Shown: positions 33,488-44,396, numbered from the stretch's first letter. The stretch: 64,000 nucleotides of DNA from Prorocentrum cordatum (GCA_963575745.1 CAUYUJ010015961.1:147001-211000); one strand, 5' to 3'. A program made the numbers and translations. The notes: a model not told the origin generated them from the letters alone.

Positions 33488-34760
33488 CTAATATTTCTGA
33501 ACTTGCAATTTTGTCAGATGCGTCGCGCCCGCGAATTCCCGCCCACTCCCGTCGGCGTCTTCCGGGCACGCCGAACACCTCAGCGGCTGTTGCTGGCGTG
33601 CGTTGCATCGAGCAGTGTCCGTTTCATTCGTCCACTCTTTTTCCTTCTGGGATTGACTCCACTTGTTCCATCCGCCTTTCCTCCCCCCTGCGCACTTCTT
33701 GCAGAGCTTCTCCCCTGCGCCCTTCGTCGCGCACTGGTTCGCCGTAAGTTCTGCCTCTGTCTTAAGGAATTCACAGCAATCCGCGCAACGGATCTTGAAT
33801 TGGCCTCGTACATTCCCCTGCCACTTGTGAGACTCTTTCCGCGACCTCCTCTTGGATAATGGGCCTGCGCACCTGTCGCATTTGCTTGTCCGCACGAAAA
33901 CTCTGCCCCTTTCGGGTTCGGCCTCCGCCACTCTGGAGACCATCTCGGCCCAGTGGTCACAAGACGTGCACCACTTCACCCCTGCCCCCCTCAACATCTT
34001 CGTGAACTCGCAGCAGAAGCTCGGCCCCGACTTCGCGCCGAACTCTGTCGTGCTGAAGTCAGCTTTCTCCTTCACCTTGCGACACGTCCCGCATGTTTTT
34101 CGCGGCATCAACCTCTCCTCGATGTCGGGCCACGGCAACGCTTCGCCCCGCAGCTTCTGCAACAGCAACCTCGTGCCGTCCAATTCTCCTTGCGTATACG
34201 GCTGTCTCGAAAATGGCCGACATATGAGCAGACCCTGTCGAGTCTTCACGCGCGCTATGGCCGCGTAACTCGACATCCAACTCACGTTTCTGCCTTCCTC
34301 CAAGTCCGCCATTACCGCGTCGAGCGTTAGCCCTTGCGCCGCGCGCGCCGCGCGCGCCAGCCCAGGCGAAATTATAAACTGTCTCCGTTTCAATCCTAGC
34401 ACGGGCTTCTTTCGATACGAGTCCAGATGCCACGTCCGAGCACGAGGGACTAGGGGATGCAGCCCGGGTCCCGGCATCCCTTTCAGCGTCCACTTCTCGG
34501 TGTGAAAATCCAACACGATTTGCCTCGGCATCTTACGCAGGACCCTCGACGATACGTCTTGCACGTGTTCTTCTTCTTCATCGACCACCCATGAATGTAT
34601 CGTCGCGCGACACCCTCGTAGCAAATTCTTCTCTGATCTGTCCAAATGGTCCGTCAGTACAACTGGCATGCCCACGGCAAGCGGTAACCATCCAGGCACG
34701 TCTGCACAGGCCTTGTCGTGGTATCCGAGCCACCGCAACTTTGTCTGCTGAGGTGTACGG
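33488..34760 (-). pseudogene. PIF1-type helicase, C-terminal half, and Cys-rich tail
   Basis: Continues with RWLGYHDKACADVPGWLPLA then VGMPVVLTDHLDRSEKN, typical of PIF1 proteins of Helitrons. RAAQGLTLDAVMADLE and SYAAIARVKTRQGLLICRPF match the last helicase motifs (QGxTL and the TRVRxxxxL-like motif). A Cys-rich tail follows: CGTCRKVKEKADF, CCEF, CTSC, CDRC and CADC, likely zinc-binding. The frame ends at TAG 33488, and the same frame continues beyond it. Confidence 0.85.
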
Positions 34761-35819
34761 CCTTTCCTGGTGCGTAGCGTGCGTGGCCTTATCCCGCGCA
34801 TGAACCCACGAAATCTGTTTCTTCCGGCACGCAGCCCAGTCCACGGCCCGCTGCCGCGCTACCTTGCATTGCACATTCTGATTCGGATAAATGACAGTGG
34901 CTTCGACAAAATGTGGAAGTGCGAACCGTTCGTCTGCGGCACTGGTGGCTACGAGACATCGACGCTGTCTTTCCTCTGCACACCGTTCACACTCCAGCCC
35001 GTTGTCTACTGCGATAGAGGCCACGTTCTGCATGCAGGATAGCGAACCACATTTTGGCTGGTCATCAAACCAAGACCCTGGACCATCTGTAGGTTTCCCA
35101 TGCAGAAATTGGTGCGTCCTCTCGGTCAGGGCTCCCCGTCGGAACTCATCTTGTACTGCCAGGAACCACTCGTCCTTCTCTTCCAAACGCTTGCACTCTA
35201 CCAGTTCCGTCATCCCCGCCACGGACCCCGACCCCTCGCCCCAGAAGATGTACTGACCATGATCTTCTTCGGCGCCTGGCGCACACTGCCTCGCCTTCCG
35301 TACCCACGACGTCGGAATCGCAGTCGATGGAGTTCCGCCACGAGGTTCCAACTGGTAGAAATCTCCGCAGAATAACACATTGACACCCCCAAACGGACGG
35401 TCTACCTTATTGGCACCCACCTTCCCTTGCCTCGCTGCCGACATCACAGACCGCAAGTGCGCATCCAGCTCTGCCAGAAAATTTGCACTGACCATACTGA
35501 TTTCGTCGATGATGAGCCAACGCCACTGCTGAATTCGCTTCGCTGCTTCTACTTTCTTTGCACCTGGCTCTCCGCGCTTCTTACCAGATTCCGCACTGGC
35601 GCCGTATGGAGTCATCCCAAGCGCGGCGTGCAACGCGTGCCCATCCAGACTGGACGCGTTCGTGGCTTGCAACGCAGCCACTTGGAAGTCCAGACCGTGC
35701 TCCCAGCCCATGACTCCTTCGAAGACGTGTTTCCGTAAGGTCTCGACCACAGAGCTCTTCCCTGTGCCTGGGCCCCCGTGCAGCATCCACAGTAACGGCT
35801 TCGAACTGCCGATTGTACG
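34578..35819 (-). pseudogene. PIF1-type helicase, N-terminal half
   Basis: Walker A is LWMLHGGPGTGKSSVVE (about 35796-35740). Walker B is WRWLIIDEISMVSANFLAE (about 35525-35470). Motif III is GGVNVLFCGDFYQLEPRGG (about 35395-35340). This 5'-3' helicase is the hallmark of autonomous Helitrons. It is in the same frame as the preceding segment across one TAG. Near 34760 the protein order moves to another frame, so the helicase is split. Confidence 0.9.
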
Positions 35820-36955
35820 CTAGTCTTCCTGACACTCAGCCATCATCCTGTCTATGACTTTCTCTACGACTTCTCTTTGTTTCTCATTCATATCTACGAC
35901 GTGTCCGCTGCTAGGTCCGCGCAGTCCTGCCTTCCACCGCCGCAACTCGTCAGCGCCGCCTGCAAGAACCGGTCTCACTTTGCCTTCCTCAATTTCGCAC
36001 CCCTCCAACCCGTCACCCTTCATCTTCGTCTGAGATGCCCGAGCTTCCGCTCCCCGTCGCTTCAACTCTGCCTCTGGCACCTCTACGCGCCCGTCGGCCC
36101 TCGCCCACGCTCCTCTGTGGTTCCTTCCGTCTCCACCCGCCTCTCGGCCCCGCACACGCGTCGATAATGCCATGGCTTCGGCGCTCAGGCGACGCGCCTC
36201 TGCAACAGCGCCTGTCGTTTCCCTTTTATCGCCCTCTAAGCGCGCGCCCCCAACGCGCACGCGCCGCCGGACACCTTCGTCGAGCTCGTCGACGTCCACA
36301 TCTTCGTCGCTGAACAAGTCATCGTCGTGCTTCCTCCCAGCGCCATCCCCCTCGGGACGCATGTCGACGACGCTCGTGAAATTCTGCACATACCTTTTCG
36401 ATTCCTCGCAAGGAAGGCCGCCATCCAACCACTCACGCGCGGCTTGTGCCAGCGTCTTCTCACCAGCGCACCACTCTGACACCCTCGATACCCCGTCCAA
36501 ATCTGTGTCATGCAGAGTGAACGATCGAAAATACGCCATCAAGATGAGCGCGTTCCTATCTGCATCCCCTTGCCGATGTTTCGGCTGTGGTGCACCGTGA
36601 AAGCTCGGGTTCCGCGGACTCTCGTTTCGAACTAACACCCACTTGTGCCGCGTCGTTTCCACGCCTTCAACGTCAGGGAACGCTACCCACGCGTCGCACC
36701 CATCGCCGCGAATGACATAATCGATCCCTGCCAAAAGCGGTGCTTCTTCCACTCCCCTCTGCCGTGCCTCCCGGACCTTCGTCTTGCCGCTCGGCGTGAT
36801 AGTTAATTGCGTGATACTGACATTCATCCTACTCGCCCTCCGTGTCTTGCTCGACCTCCTCTGCTACCTCTTTCCTTTTCGTTATCTTCGTGGACCACTT
36901 GGTGATTTCGATACGCAAATATCGGAAAAACTCACATACTGAAAGGTACCGCAGT
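35820..36955 (-). pseudogene. Helitron pre-helicase segment
   Basis: A short frame (PELRYLSVCEFFRYLRIE, about 36955-36840) precedes the main frame from ATG 36827: MNVSITQLTITPSGKTKVRE, DAWVAFPDVEG, LMAYFRSFTLHDTD, and WLDGGLPCEESKRYVQNF. Acidic low-complexity sequence follows, then NEKQREVVEKVIDRMM, which is PIF1 motif 0/Q-like. A TAG at 35822-35820 interrupts just before the Walker A motif, in frame with the next segment. Confidence 0.7.
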
Positions 36956-36967
36956 TCTGGGGCCCAG

Positions 36968-37869
36968 TTAGCATCCAACGGTCTCATGCCGCACAGGAAT
37001 GCTGGGTTTGTTTGAGACTACGCGCGGCCTCTTTGCGCGCCTACCATCGCGTTGCACATGAACTCTGCCGGGGTCCGATCGCCCCGACGCCACGCCACGC
37101 TCCTTTTCTACCATCCTCACCACGTTAAACCCAAGGACCATTGCTGCTCTCGACGTCTTAATACTCTCCGCAGCTGTCACGTCTCTCACATCCGAGTACG
37201 CGCGCAGGTTCACACTCTCTTGCGCGGACCGCACGACCCCTTTCCCGTACATATCCGAGAGTAGCCGCGTCATGTGGCGGTGCGCCACGTAGGAGGCGCT
37301 ACGCCCTTTCACTTTGTTCGCCAACGTATGGTGTCCTTTGTTACACTCTTTCGCCTCGTTGAGTGACGACGCCAGACGCTTCGCCCCATAGTCGCACGCA
37401 TAGCCTGCTTGGGCTTTCTGCGCGCGCTGCGCCGCGAGCACGATACCTTTTACCTCCGCGCCGTCCCAACACCTCTCTGCGCATACGTCCCCGTCATGCG
37501 TCTGCTCCAAAATTGGGAACCTGCACGGGAGCTGGACATCGGAGTTGAAATTCAATCCAAGACCGCCGCTCAACAATGCAGGCAATGTCCCGTTCAGGTT
37601 CTCTTCATGTCGCGGCCCGTGTAGGCATCCCGTCATATCCCTGTGCCCTCCACACGGCATGGAGCGGGTTTTCATAAAGCCTGGACACAAAAGCACGGTC
37701 TTCTCCACCAGCCACGTCGTCCGAGGAAAAAACTCTCGCACTTCAATGGGTCGTCATCGCGCTGACAGTGTAACAAAGGCACAAATTTAGAGTGCCGATG
37801 GCTCCACTTGTGCACGTGGTTCTGACGATATCCCTGACCTCTATGCACACATTTCAAGTACTTTCGCAA
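36968..37869 (-). pseudogene. Helitron segment between Rep and helicase
   Basis: Two frames join: NHVHKWSHRHSKFVPLLHCQ then RDDDPLKCE (37672-37869), and FFPRTTWLVEKTVLLCPGFM then SDVQLPCRFPIL (36968-37741). They part company in a T6 run near 37729-37734. One extra T would join them. Later sequence (ECNKGHHTLANKVKGRSASY) continues to a stop at 36968. This segment links Rep and helicase in Helitron polyproteins. Confidence 0.65.
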
Positions 37870-38680
37870 CCGCCATTTCGAAGCGCTCCCGCTCGCCGAC
37901 TCTGAGCTGAGCTCTTGAGTCCCCCTCTAGGGTTCGCTGCACCTGCGCGTCGCTCTGCTTCAGATACGGTTCTGCCGGAATGAGGTCCTCCGTGCACTTA
38001 TACGCAGGCCAATAGTTTTCGTCGTGCTCTTTCTGCCTCTGCCACTCCGCCACATCTGCGTATACTTGTCGCGACGCCAGCCTTTTAAATGCTGCGTAGC
38101 CGCATATCAAACGCTGAAGCTCGTCAGGGGGACGGCGAATGATCTCGTGCAGCGGCGTGTGCTGGTGGAGGCATTGGACGAACAACTGAGCGCGCAGGTG
38201 TAAACTGCCCGCTGATTTCTGAGCTTCTATGGAGCCGCACACACCGCCCACTCGTCCCGCGCAGCCGCCTACCAGTTTTGCGTTACTACCTGCCAGATCT
38301 GCGCAATCACAGTCGGGGCACCGCGGGCACCACCGAATCCCAAACAGGTGCTCCAACACCAGCCCTACGATTATGCGAAAGCCGTCGACGCCCGCCAGAG
38401 GATCCCGTGCCAAGCACTCAAATCGCATCTTGGCTTCTGCTACGTTTTGGCATACAACCTCCATGGGTATTGCCATGTTCACACCGCCAGCGTCACCCTC
38501 CACCGCCTCGTCCTCGATTGGCACGCCGCACGCGCTGGAAAAATCGGGCTCGAACAATCCGCCATTCGACGGGCCTTGTTGTTCCTGCACCCGATGCCTG
38601 TTGACTGGGTCCTTTCGGCGCGATCTATTCAGCCGTGCCATGACGAGGTTGTGCCTTTCATCTGGGGACATCGTAAAACA
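37841..38680 (-). pseudogene. Helitron Rep-like segment
   Basis: Reads FTMSPDERHNLVMARLNRSR, CLARDPLAGVDGFRIIVGLV, RWCPRCPDCD and GSIEAQKSAGSLHLRAQLF. In Helitron Rep proteins the EFQKRGxPHxH-type stretch carries the HUH nickase motif. Here the corresponding HLx position reads H-L-R instead of H-x-H, a change reachable by one A-to-G transition, so nicking activity may be lost. The segment ends at 37841 with a frame change (VLEMCA versus KYLKCVHRG). Confidence 0.65.
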
Positions 38681-40271
38681 ATACAGGGGCGCCTTGAGCC
38701 ACCCGACCAGCACGGGTATCGTACCGCATAATTGTACGTACTTCATTTGTTCCTGCGGTCTTCATATTAATGGCCTGCGCATGCCGCACCATTCTCTGCG
38801 CGGTCTCCGATAATGACGTGGCGAATTTCAACTTCGATACGTCCCCATTCACTGCGCGCCGTTGTCCAGTGCCTGGATCTGGGTACGTGCCTCGCAGTGC
38901 TTCTACTATGATTATGGCAGCCTCTTCCATATACGTAAAGTCGCAACCCGATTCGCGCCCCCTCTGCTCGTGATCTGCAAACAGTCGCATGTTTCGGGAC
39001 GTATTTAAGGCGCTTTCGTACAACAAGGACGACATCGTGAATCCGAAACGCCAGTCACGTCTGAGCTGAGATTCCACGCGGCGTGTCATGATTCGTGTCC
39101 ACAGCGGAAGTTCCACGCGGGGTGCCTCACCGACACGGCGGTGTCGGCTCACTTCGGACCATTCTGGCAGATCAGGCATGCCTACTCCAAACTTGAAGCA
39201 GAACGGACAAGCGACGCCGAAGAACCACGGAACGAACTGCCTCATCATGGCCGTGCCTGGAGACACCACGAGGCGCAACCGCATCTTTTCCATCCACGTC
39301 CCCCGTCCGTTCACGTCCATGAGCACCAGGTTGCGCCGCTGCGGCGCTTCTCCGAGCCTCGCGATTTCCGGCGCTCCTTTGCATGTGCACCGTACGCGGC
39401 CATTGTCTTGGTCGCCCAATAGACTGGTAGCCATCGCGACAAAATGATCCCGCCATGCTTCGTACGCGAACAGAACTCTCGCACGTTCTTCTGCACGCGG
39501 GGTTTGGCCACCGCCACCATGCCCGCGCGTGCCTTCTTCATGAACGCCGCGCGTCATGTGCTGCAAAGCTGCTTCCGTCATAGCGTTTTCATCTACCTCG
39601 TTGAACGATGATCTCTCCATGACCACCGCGTTCGGAATTATTTGATCCATGTCGTCACAAGCGTCTTGCACCGTCGCCTGCTTCGCATCCGATGGCGTCG
39701 CATTCTTTTGCGTCATGATCTTATCCAAATGATTGTCATACGGAAGCAACCGCACGAGTTCGGGCGGGACGCCATTCTCTGGAAGTTGCTCGGCGCGAGC
39801 ATCTACCGCTGCAGCGTCCACGTGCATGTACGCCCTATGCCCGTTAGCGATCATATTCTTGATGTGGTGCTTCACAACATCCCGCCGCACGGTGGCTTGA
39901 TGAATGAATGTCGGCAAGTTATCCGTTGACGTCGCGTCACTCACCGTGAACAAAATTTGCGCAACATGGGAGAGATTGTGGCCCACGCGCGGGAAAGGCG
40001 CACCACCCGTCTGCTCACCTGGCGCCACCCTTCTCCGAAGCTCTGACGAGATGCACTGCCATGGGAGGGCGAACGAGGTTGCATTCCCCCGAGCCGCGAC
40101 TCGCATCTCCTGCATCCCAGCAACGGAATCAAATATGTTCTGGCATTTCACCTCCAACGAGAAGCAGATCATGGCAGTTACGCACGGACTGCAACAAATT
40201 ATCTCCATGACGGACATCCCCTCGTCGCACATGCTTTTCGGACCGTAAAACGACATCAGATCGTTCGCCAT
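38658..40271 (-). pseudogene. Helitron N-region segment
   Basis: 537 codons from ATG 40271. Recognisable parts are VMEIICCSPCVTAMICFSLE, FHREMV-like helical stretches, YEAWRDHFVAMATSLLGDQD, CPFCFKFGVGMPDLPEW, and AQRMVRHAQAINMKTAGTNE near the end. This corresponds to the region before the Helitron_like_N/Rep domains. The frame breaks after GAPVLF in a TTTT run near 38680. With one T fewer it would continue into TMSPDERHNLVMARL. Confidence 0.7.
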
Positions 40272-40769
40272 TCATCGCGCAAGCATCACTGGAACCATCG
40301 CGCGGGACGTTTCGTTCCACGCCCGTTTCGGAGCATCTACACCTTCAAAGCACTCCCGACATAATTGAACCTCGCATTGAGTACAGACTACTCGCTTTGC
40401 CCGACATCCAGCACTGCACCGCTGGTCCTCTGGACAACATATCAACTCCAGGTAGCCCCGAGGCACTCCAGTAGACGACGCGCACCATACATTCACCGTC
40501 CAGTCGTCAAACTCGTCGATGTGCTTCTGGAGGTGGAGTTTATCGTTCCCGACTTCATACCTGCACCGGCTCAGATATGCCGCGAGGCTCAATTCCTGAA
40601 GCACCTCCCACATAGACCATGCCCCCATGTGCGTCAGTCCACTGCCATCCCGCGCATCGCTCTCAAACACTCGTTCCCACGATATATCATTATTTTTACA
40701 CCCCGACACCCACGGAACAGAACAGCCGCACATGAAACACATCGGCGATGCGATCTTTTCCTGTGTCAC
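40272..40769 (-). pseudogene. Helitron Cys-rich segment
   Basis: Reads SPMCFMCGCSVPWVSG, later CCPEDQRCSAGCRAKRVVCT then QCEVQLCRECFEG, a zinc-binding Cys cluster. It ends at a TGA (40274-40272) immediately before an ATG at 40271 in the same frame. The following MANDLMSFYG continues the known protein order, so the TGA looks like an internal nonsense codon rather than a true gene end. Confidence 0.65.
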
Positions 40770-40859
40770 TGTTTCTGCATATGCTTTCAGACTTCTCCGA
40801 TGCGTCGTACACGACGATATTGGAGCTCCTTGCCGTACGGCGTACGCGACGACTTCACT

Positions 40860-41190
40860 TTAAGCAGTGAGTACTCGCTTGTGCAGCGAGTGCGCAGGCG
40901 AATACATGTCCGCGATGGGCTGCACGACGTCGCTGTGTGCAACGCCGACATGGTTGAGAAGCTCAGACTCGTCTACGCCAGCCCAGGGGCAACCTCGGAA
41001 AGCACAGTGAGTTGGCGGCAGTTCAACCGCGTCGTTCTCGACCAAAGCTGCCCCCCGCGGTATATCAGGGTCTTCAGGATCCGCGGGCACAGTAGGGATC
41101 CCCCGCAACAGCTTCGCAGCCGTTGCCACCGCTTCTTCCCGTGCTCGTCGGGGATCATTCGACGCTGGGTTGACGCGCGCTGCAAAAAAA
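40860..41190 (-). pseudogene. Helitron C2H2 finger segment
   Basis: Continues the N-terminal segment in a shifted frame (ARVNPASNDPRRAREEA). It contains a C2H2 finger: THCAFRGCPWAGVDESELLN then HVGVAH (C-x4-C, H-x4-H). A similar finger stands at this position in related Helitron proteins, from memory. It stops at 40860, with a frame change before the next segment. Confidence 0.6.
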
Positions 41191-41988
41191 CATCTCTTGC
41201 GTTGTATCCGCCCCTGGGACTGCACCCACTGCGGCACCATCCTGAACTGGCTTGTTGGGGTTGCTGGCTGCTGCTGCGCCCGCGGTCGCCACAGCGCCTG
41301 CCTCGGGCTCGTTTCTGCGCGACTGGCCACAAATCATGGACGAACAATGTGCGGGCTCTGTCGCGCTCGTTCTATACGACTCGCAAAACGTTTCTATCTG
41401 CTTCCCCCAGCGCCTCGTTCGCCTCACCCGCGCCCCCTCGGTGGCCCCTGCGCCCTCCTCCGGCTGACGGTTCCCGACAGGAGCGCCATGCAAAGACGGA
41501 GACGCACCATGTGCACCATCTCCTGCCCTCGATGGCGCGCGCGTTGATGTAGACTCTGTATCGACGCGGCCCACAGCCATCTCGCTTTCCAGCGACGTTT
41601 TGGCAGCACCGCCGTCGTCTACGGATTCTGCATGTCCACGGTTCGCTCCACCCAGCTCGTGCGTAGCTCTTTCCGCGTCGGTTGTTGCTGACGACAACGG
41701 GGGTCTGTCGCCCAACGACAGCGGCCCTTCCGTTGACGACGCCGCCTCCGTGGCGCCATCTGTCAGCACGACTGCTTCCGTTCGGTGCCTGGAAAACACC
41801 ACAAGGGCAATGTCTCTCTGATTCTTCGAGCTCTCTGCTAATTCCTTGAACTCCATCCGCACCACCACGTTGTCGTCGAACCTTACGACACCGACGCCGG
41901 GGCAGTCGAAGTAGGCGACGTAATGAGCTGGGTGCTCCAGATGGCAAACCGCGCCCTGGAACTGGCATGTCCAGCCCGGCAAACGCAA
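41155..41988 (-). pseudogene. Helitron protein N-terminal segment
   Basis: The frame starts as LPGWTCQFQGAVCHLEHPAH then YVAYFDCPGVGVVRFDDNVV, with paired Cys/His residues, followed by a long low-complexity acidic and Ala-rich part. It leaves the frame at a T7 run near 41189-41195. Removing one base of that run would continue into the C2H2 segment. No ATG is certain. It begins ~190 bp after the stop of gene X. Confidence 0.55.
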
Positions 41989-42065
41989 AAACTAATCCCA
42001 CCAGCCCTTTGGGCGTGAATGGTTTAGGGAGCTCTCTCTGTCCTCAACCCCCCTTCTTCCCCTTC

Positions 42066-42087
42066 GGGGAGGGGTTTACCCCTCCCC
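42066..42087. other. Perfect 9-bp hairpin between gene X and the Helitron
   Basis: GGGGAGGGG, loop TTTA, CCCCTCCCC. It lies in the ~190-bp gap between the two coding regions. No CTRR follows on either strand, so it is not a standard Helitron 3' end. Confidence 0.6.
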
Positions 42088-42139
42088 CTACCCCCTCCCC
42101 CTGGGCCTGGAGAGGGAGTCGCGAGCGTCGTCAGGGGGG

Positions 42140-42174
42140 GTCGTTTTCGACTCCTGGGAGGGCTAAAAAACGAC
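42140..42174. terminator. GTCGTTTT/AAAACGAC hairpin after gene X
   Basis: An 8-bp stem with ~19-base loop, a few bases past the gene X stop at 42180 on the minus strand. It may be a 3'-UTR structure; dinoflagellate terminators are not defined. Confidence 0.3.
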
Positions 42175-42179
42175 GACTC

Positions 42180-44396
42180 TCACGAGGATTCTGGCCCCGA
42201 GGGGGGGGGTGAGTTTGGCCCCATGCCAGGTGCGAGGTCCTGGAAGGGGGCATCGGGAGCCAGTACGGTGTCCGCACGCGCCGCTGGGCTGCTTGCGAGC
42301 TGTCGGAGTTGGGCGCAGGCCGCGTCCGCCGTTAGTGCCGCAACGCGCGTGCGTATTCTTCTACCCATGGGGTTGCGCGTCCCAGTGGGAGGATAGGTGC
42401 TCCAATAGGCGCTGAAGGCGTCTGGTATTCTCATTGATATCCCAAGCTCTTCATGCAGGTCCCGCGCAGTTTTGTCAAGCTGCGGTATTGCGGCGGCCCA
42501 CGCTATCGCGCTCAGCACCCGATTCCATTTTTCTGCGGTGGGAGGACTGCCTGTGCCATCTGCGGCTTGGGTTTGCGCTTGTCTCAACGCGTGCGCCATT
42601 GCCTCGTACTCTCGCCGCCAATCCGAATCCATGCACGGTGGGAGCTCTAGCCCGCTTCTCGGCGTGTCTCCTCGACCAAGGGGGTCGCTACTGCATCTTT
42701 CCACAGTGCCGGGAGGCGGTCTTCTGGCCTGGGCTGGTGGCGGGTCGGTTGAGCCCTGTGGAGGTGCGGTTGTCGGGGATCCCTCACTCCTCCTGCCCGC
42801 TGTCCTGGTGGCTTCTGGTGTGCATCGCCTGCTCCTGGCAGCCTCTGGCGCCGCGGCCCTCCCGCTTCCTGCTGTGGGCTGCTCCGGGCTCGCTCGCGTG
42901 CCTGTTGGGGAGGTCGGATCACTTCTGGGGGGATATGTGGTAATGGCGGTCTCGGTACTGCCCGAGGCGCCAGTATCGTTCTCTCCTGCTGGCGCAGCGG
43001 GGGCGTCCGTCGGCGCGGGGCCATCTGCACTCCCAGGGTTCCCACCCCCTTCGGCTGGAGGTGCCTGGGTCTGTCCCGCTACCCCTCTGGGTGGCGCGGG
43101 ATTCACTGGGGTCACCCGCGGGGGCACTTGCCCGGTGTTACCTCCGCAGCTTCCGCCGCTGCCCACCGCTCCGTCTCCTCCTGGCGTGCTGCCCAGGGAT
43201 GGTGGTACCGCAGCTACGCCCGGTGCTGGTGCCGCCGCCTGTGGTTGTGCCCCACTCGCCTCTGCAGCCGGGCTGCCTTCAGCCCCGGTAGCGTATCTGC
43301 TGGTTTGCTGGTCAGTCGCCAAAGGACCTGCACCCGCCTGTTCTGGTGGCGCTGTCGTCGCCGCGGGGCCTGCGGGGAGCGCTGACGATCCTAGGTCTGG
43401 GATGGCTGATGAGCTTTCGGCGCTGGCTTGCGTTCCTGCTGCGTCGGCCGCGGGGTTTACTCGGCTGCGACTTCTGCGACCTTCGGCACCTGGGGGGCCG
43501 ACGTGCCTGTCTCCCGCGTCCGCGGTTCTGGCCACCTGAGAGCATCCTCTCCGACCCCGAGTCACTCTGCCAGGGTCGTGGCGCTGCCGTTCTTCCCAGT
43601 GGAGGTTGGAGAGCCCGTTGATCAGGGCGTCCAGGGCGGTGGTGACATCTTCTGGGACGGGATGTGAAGTGGCGACGTCCACTTCGGCTCCTCTCGATCC
43701 AGGGACTTCGAGCCATGGCTGGTGTGCCGAGTATGTGGCGTCAGGTTCGGGCGCGAGCCATTGTGTGAACGGGAGCTGCCTTGTGACTTCCTCTCGGATC
43801 CCGAACTCACGAATGAGTTGCCACACGTGGTCACGGCCCAGGTTCCTCGGGTTGGCAAGCTGCAGGATCCAAATGGCAGCGAACATATCCCAATTGTATC
43901 TCTGCATGGGCCGGCCTTCCAGCTGCCTGCGAATTTCGAGCGCGATCCGACGCTGCACACCTCGGGCCATGTCGTGGACCAATTGCTCAGGGACAACTGC
44001 GACAAACCTGCCCAGCATGCCTCGCGCGATTCCTACTGCATCCTCGTCTGCTCGTACCAGGTCGCCCGGGGAGGGTCTGCATGTGCTAACAAGGACCTCG
44101 GCAAGCTCTGGGAAGTGGGTGGGTCTGGCTGGACCAGGGAGTGGGTTAAGAGAGGCGGTGGTGCGTCCGGGGAGAGGTTGCTGGATGGGTGAATTGACCT
44201 GCAATCCCAAGGAGGCGGGGGACGGGGTCGCCGCGGGAGTGGAGTCCAGGCGCGCGACGTGGATTGCGCCAGCGGCCAGCTGGAGCTTCACTCTGGCTTG
44301 TGGTCTGTTTGCGCCTCTTGTGGACGCTCTGATGTCTGCATCGGCGGGGAGGAGCATCGTCAACCAGGAGGGAACCGTGGTGAAGAGGAATCCCGC
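42180..44396 (-). CDS. Gene X, C-terminal part with two Trp-rich modules
   Basis: About 740 codons in one frame, ending at TGA 42180. The first third is folded-looking, including the module NWDMFAAIWILQLANPRNLG then IREFGIREEVTRQLPFTQW (about 43905-43770). The middle is a long Pro/Ala/Gly/Thr-rich linker. The end has the module KWNRVLSAIAWAAAIPQLDK then EELGISMRIPDAFSAYW (about 42535-42410). It is in frame with the preceding part across a single TAG at 44397. I do not recognise the family. Confidence 0.6.
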   Translation of the reverse strand, partial: AGFLFTTVPSWLTMLLPADADIRASTRGANRPQARVKLQLAAGAIHVARLDSTPAATPSPASLGLQVNSPIQQPLPGRTTASLNPLPGPARPTHFPELAEVLVSTCRPSPGDLVRADEDAVGIARGMLGRFVAVVPEQLVHDMARGVQRRIALEIRRQLEGRPMQRYNWDMFAAIWILQLANPRNLGRDHVWQLIREFGIREEVTRQLPFTQWLAPEPDATYSAHQPWLEVPGSRGAEVDVATSHPVPEDVTTALDALINGLSNLHWEERQRHDPGRVTRGRRGCSQVARTADAGDRHVGPPGAEGRRSRSRVNPAADAAGTQASAESSSAIPDLGSSALPAGPAATTAPPEQAGAGPLATDQQTSRYATGAEGSPAAEASGAQPQAAAPAPGVAAVPPSLGSTPGGDGAVGSGGSCGGNTGQVPPRVTPVNPAPPRGVAGQTQAPPAEGGGNPGSADGPAPTDAPAAPAGENDTGASGSTETAITTYPPRSDPTSPTGTRASPEQPTAGSGRAAAPEAARSRRCTPEATRTAGRRSEGSPTTAPPQGSTDPPPAQARRPPPGTVERCSSDPLGRGDTPRSGLELPPCMDSDWRREYEAMAHALRQAQTQAADGTGSPPTAEKWNRVLSAIAWAAAIPQLDKTARDLHEELGISMRIPDAFSAYWSTYPPTGTRNPMGRRIRTRVAALTADAACAQLRQLASSPAARADTVLAPDAPFQDLAPGMGPNSPPPSGPESS

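Larger units (their letters stand above)
32861..42000 (-). mobile_element. Helitron-like autonomous element, interrupted
   Basis: A series of minus-strand frames follows the order of long dinoflagellate and algal Helitron proteins: C2H2 finger, Cys-rich region, Helitron-type N region, Rep-like region with QKSAGSLHL, PIF1-type helicase, and C-terminal Cys repeats. Helitrons move as single-stranded circles using Rep for nicking and PIF1 for unwinding. At least five frameshifts and three in-frame stops break the ~9-kb coding region. I could not find confident 5' TC or 3' CTRR-plus-hairpin ends, so the borders shown are those of the coding region. Confidence 0.8.

Noticed and set aside
42066-42087. 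Helitron 3' terminal hairpin
   Set aside because: No CTRR motif lies ~10 bases beyond the hairpin on either strand.
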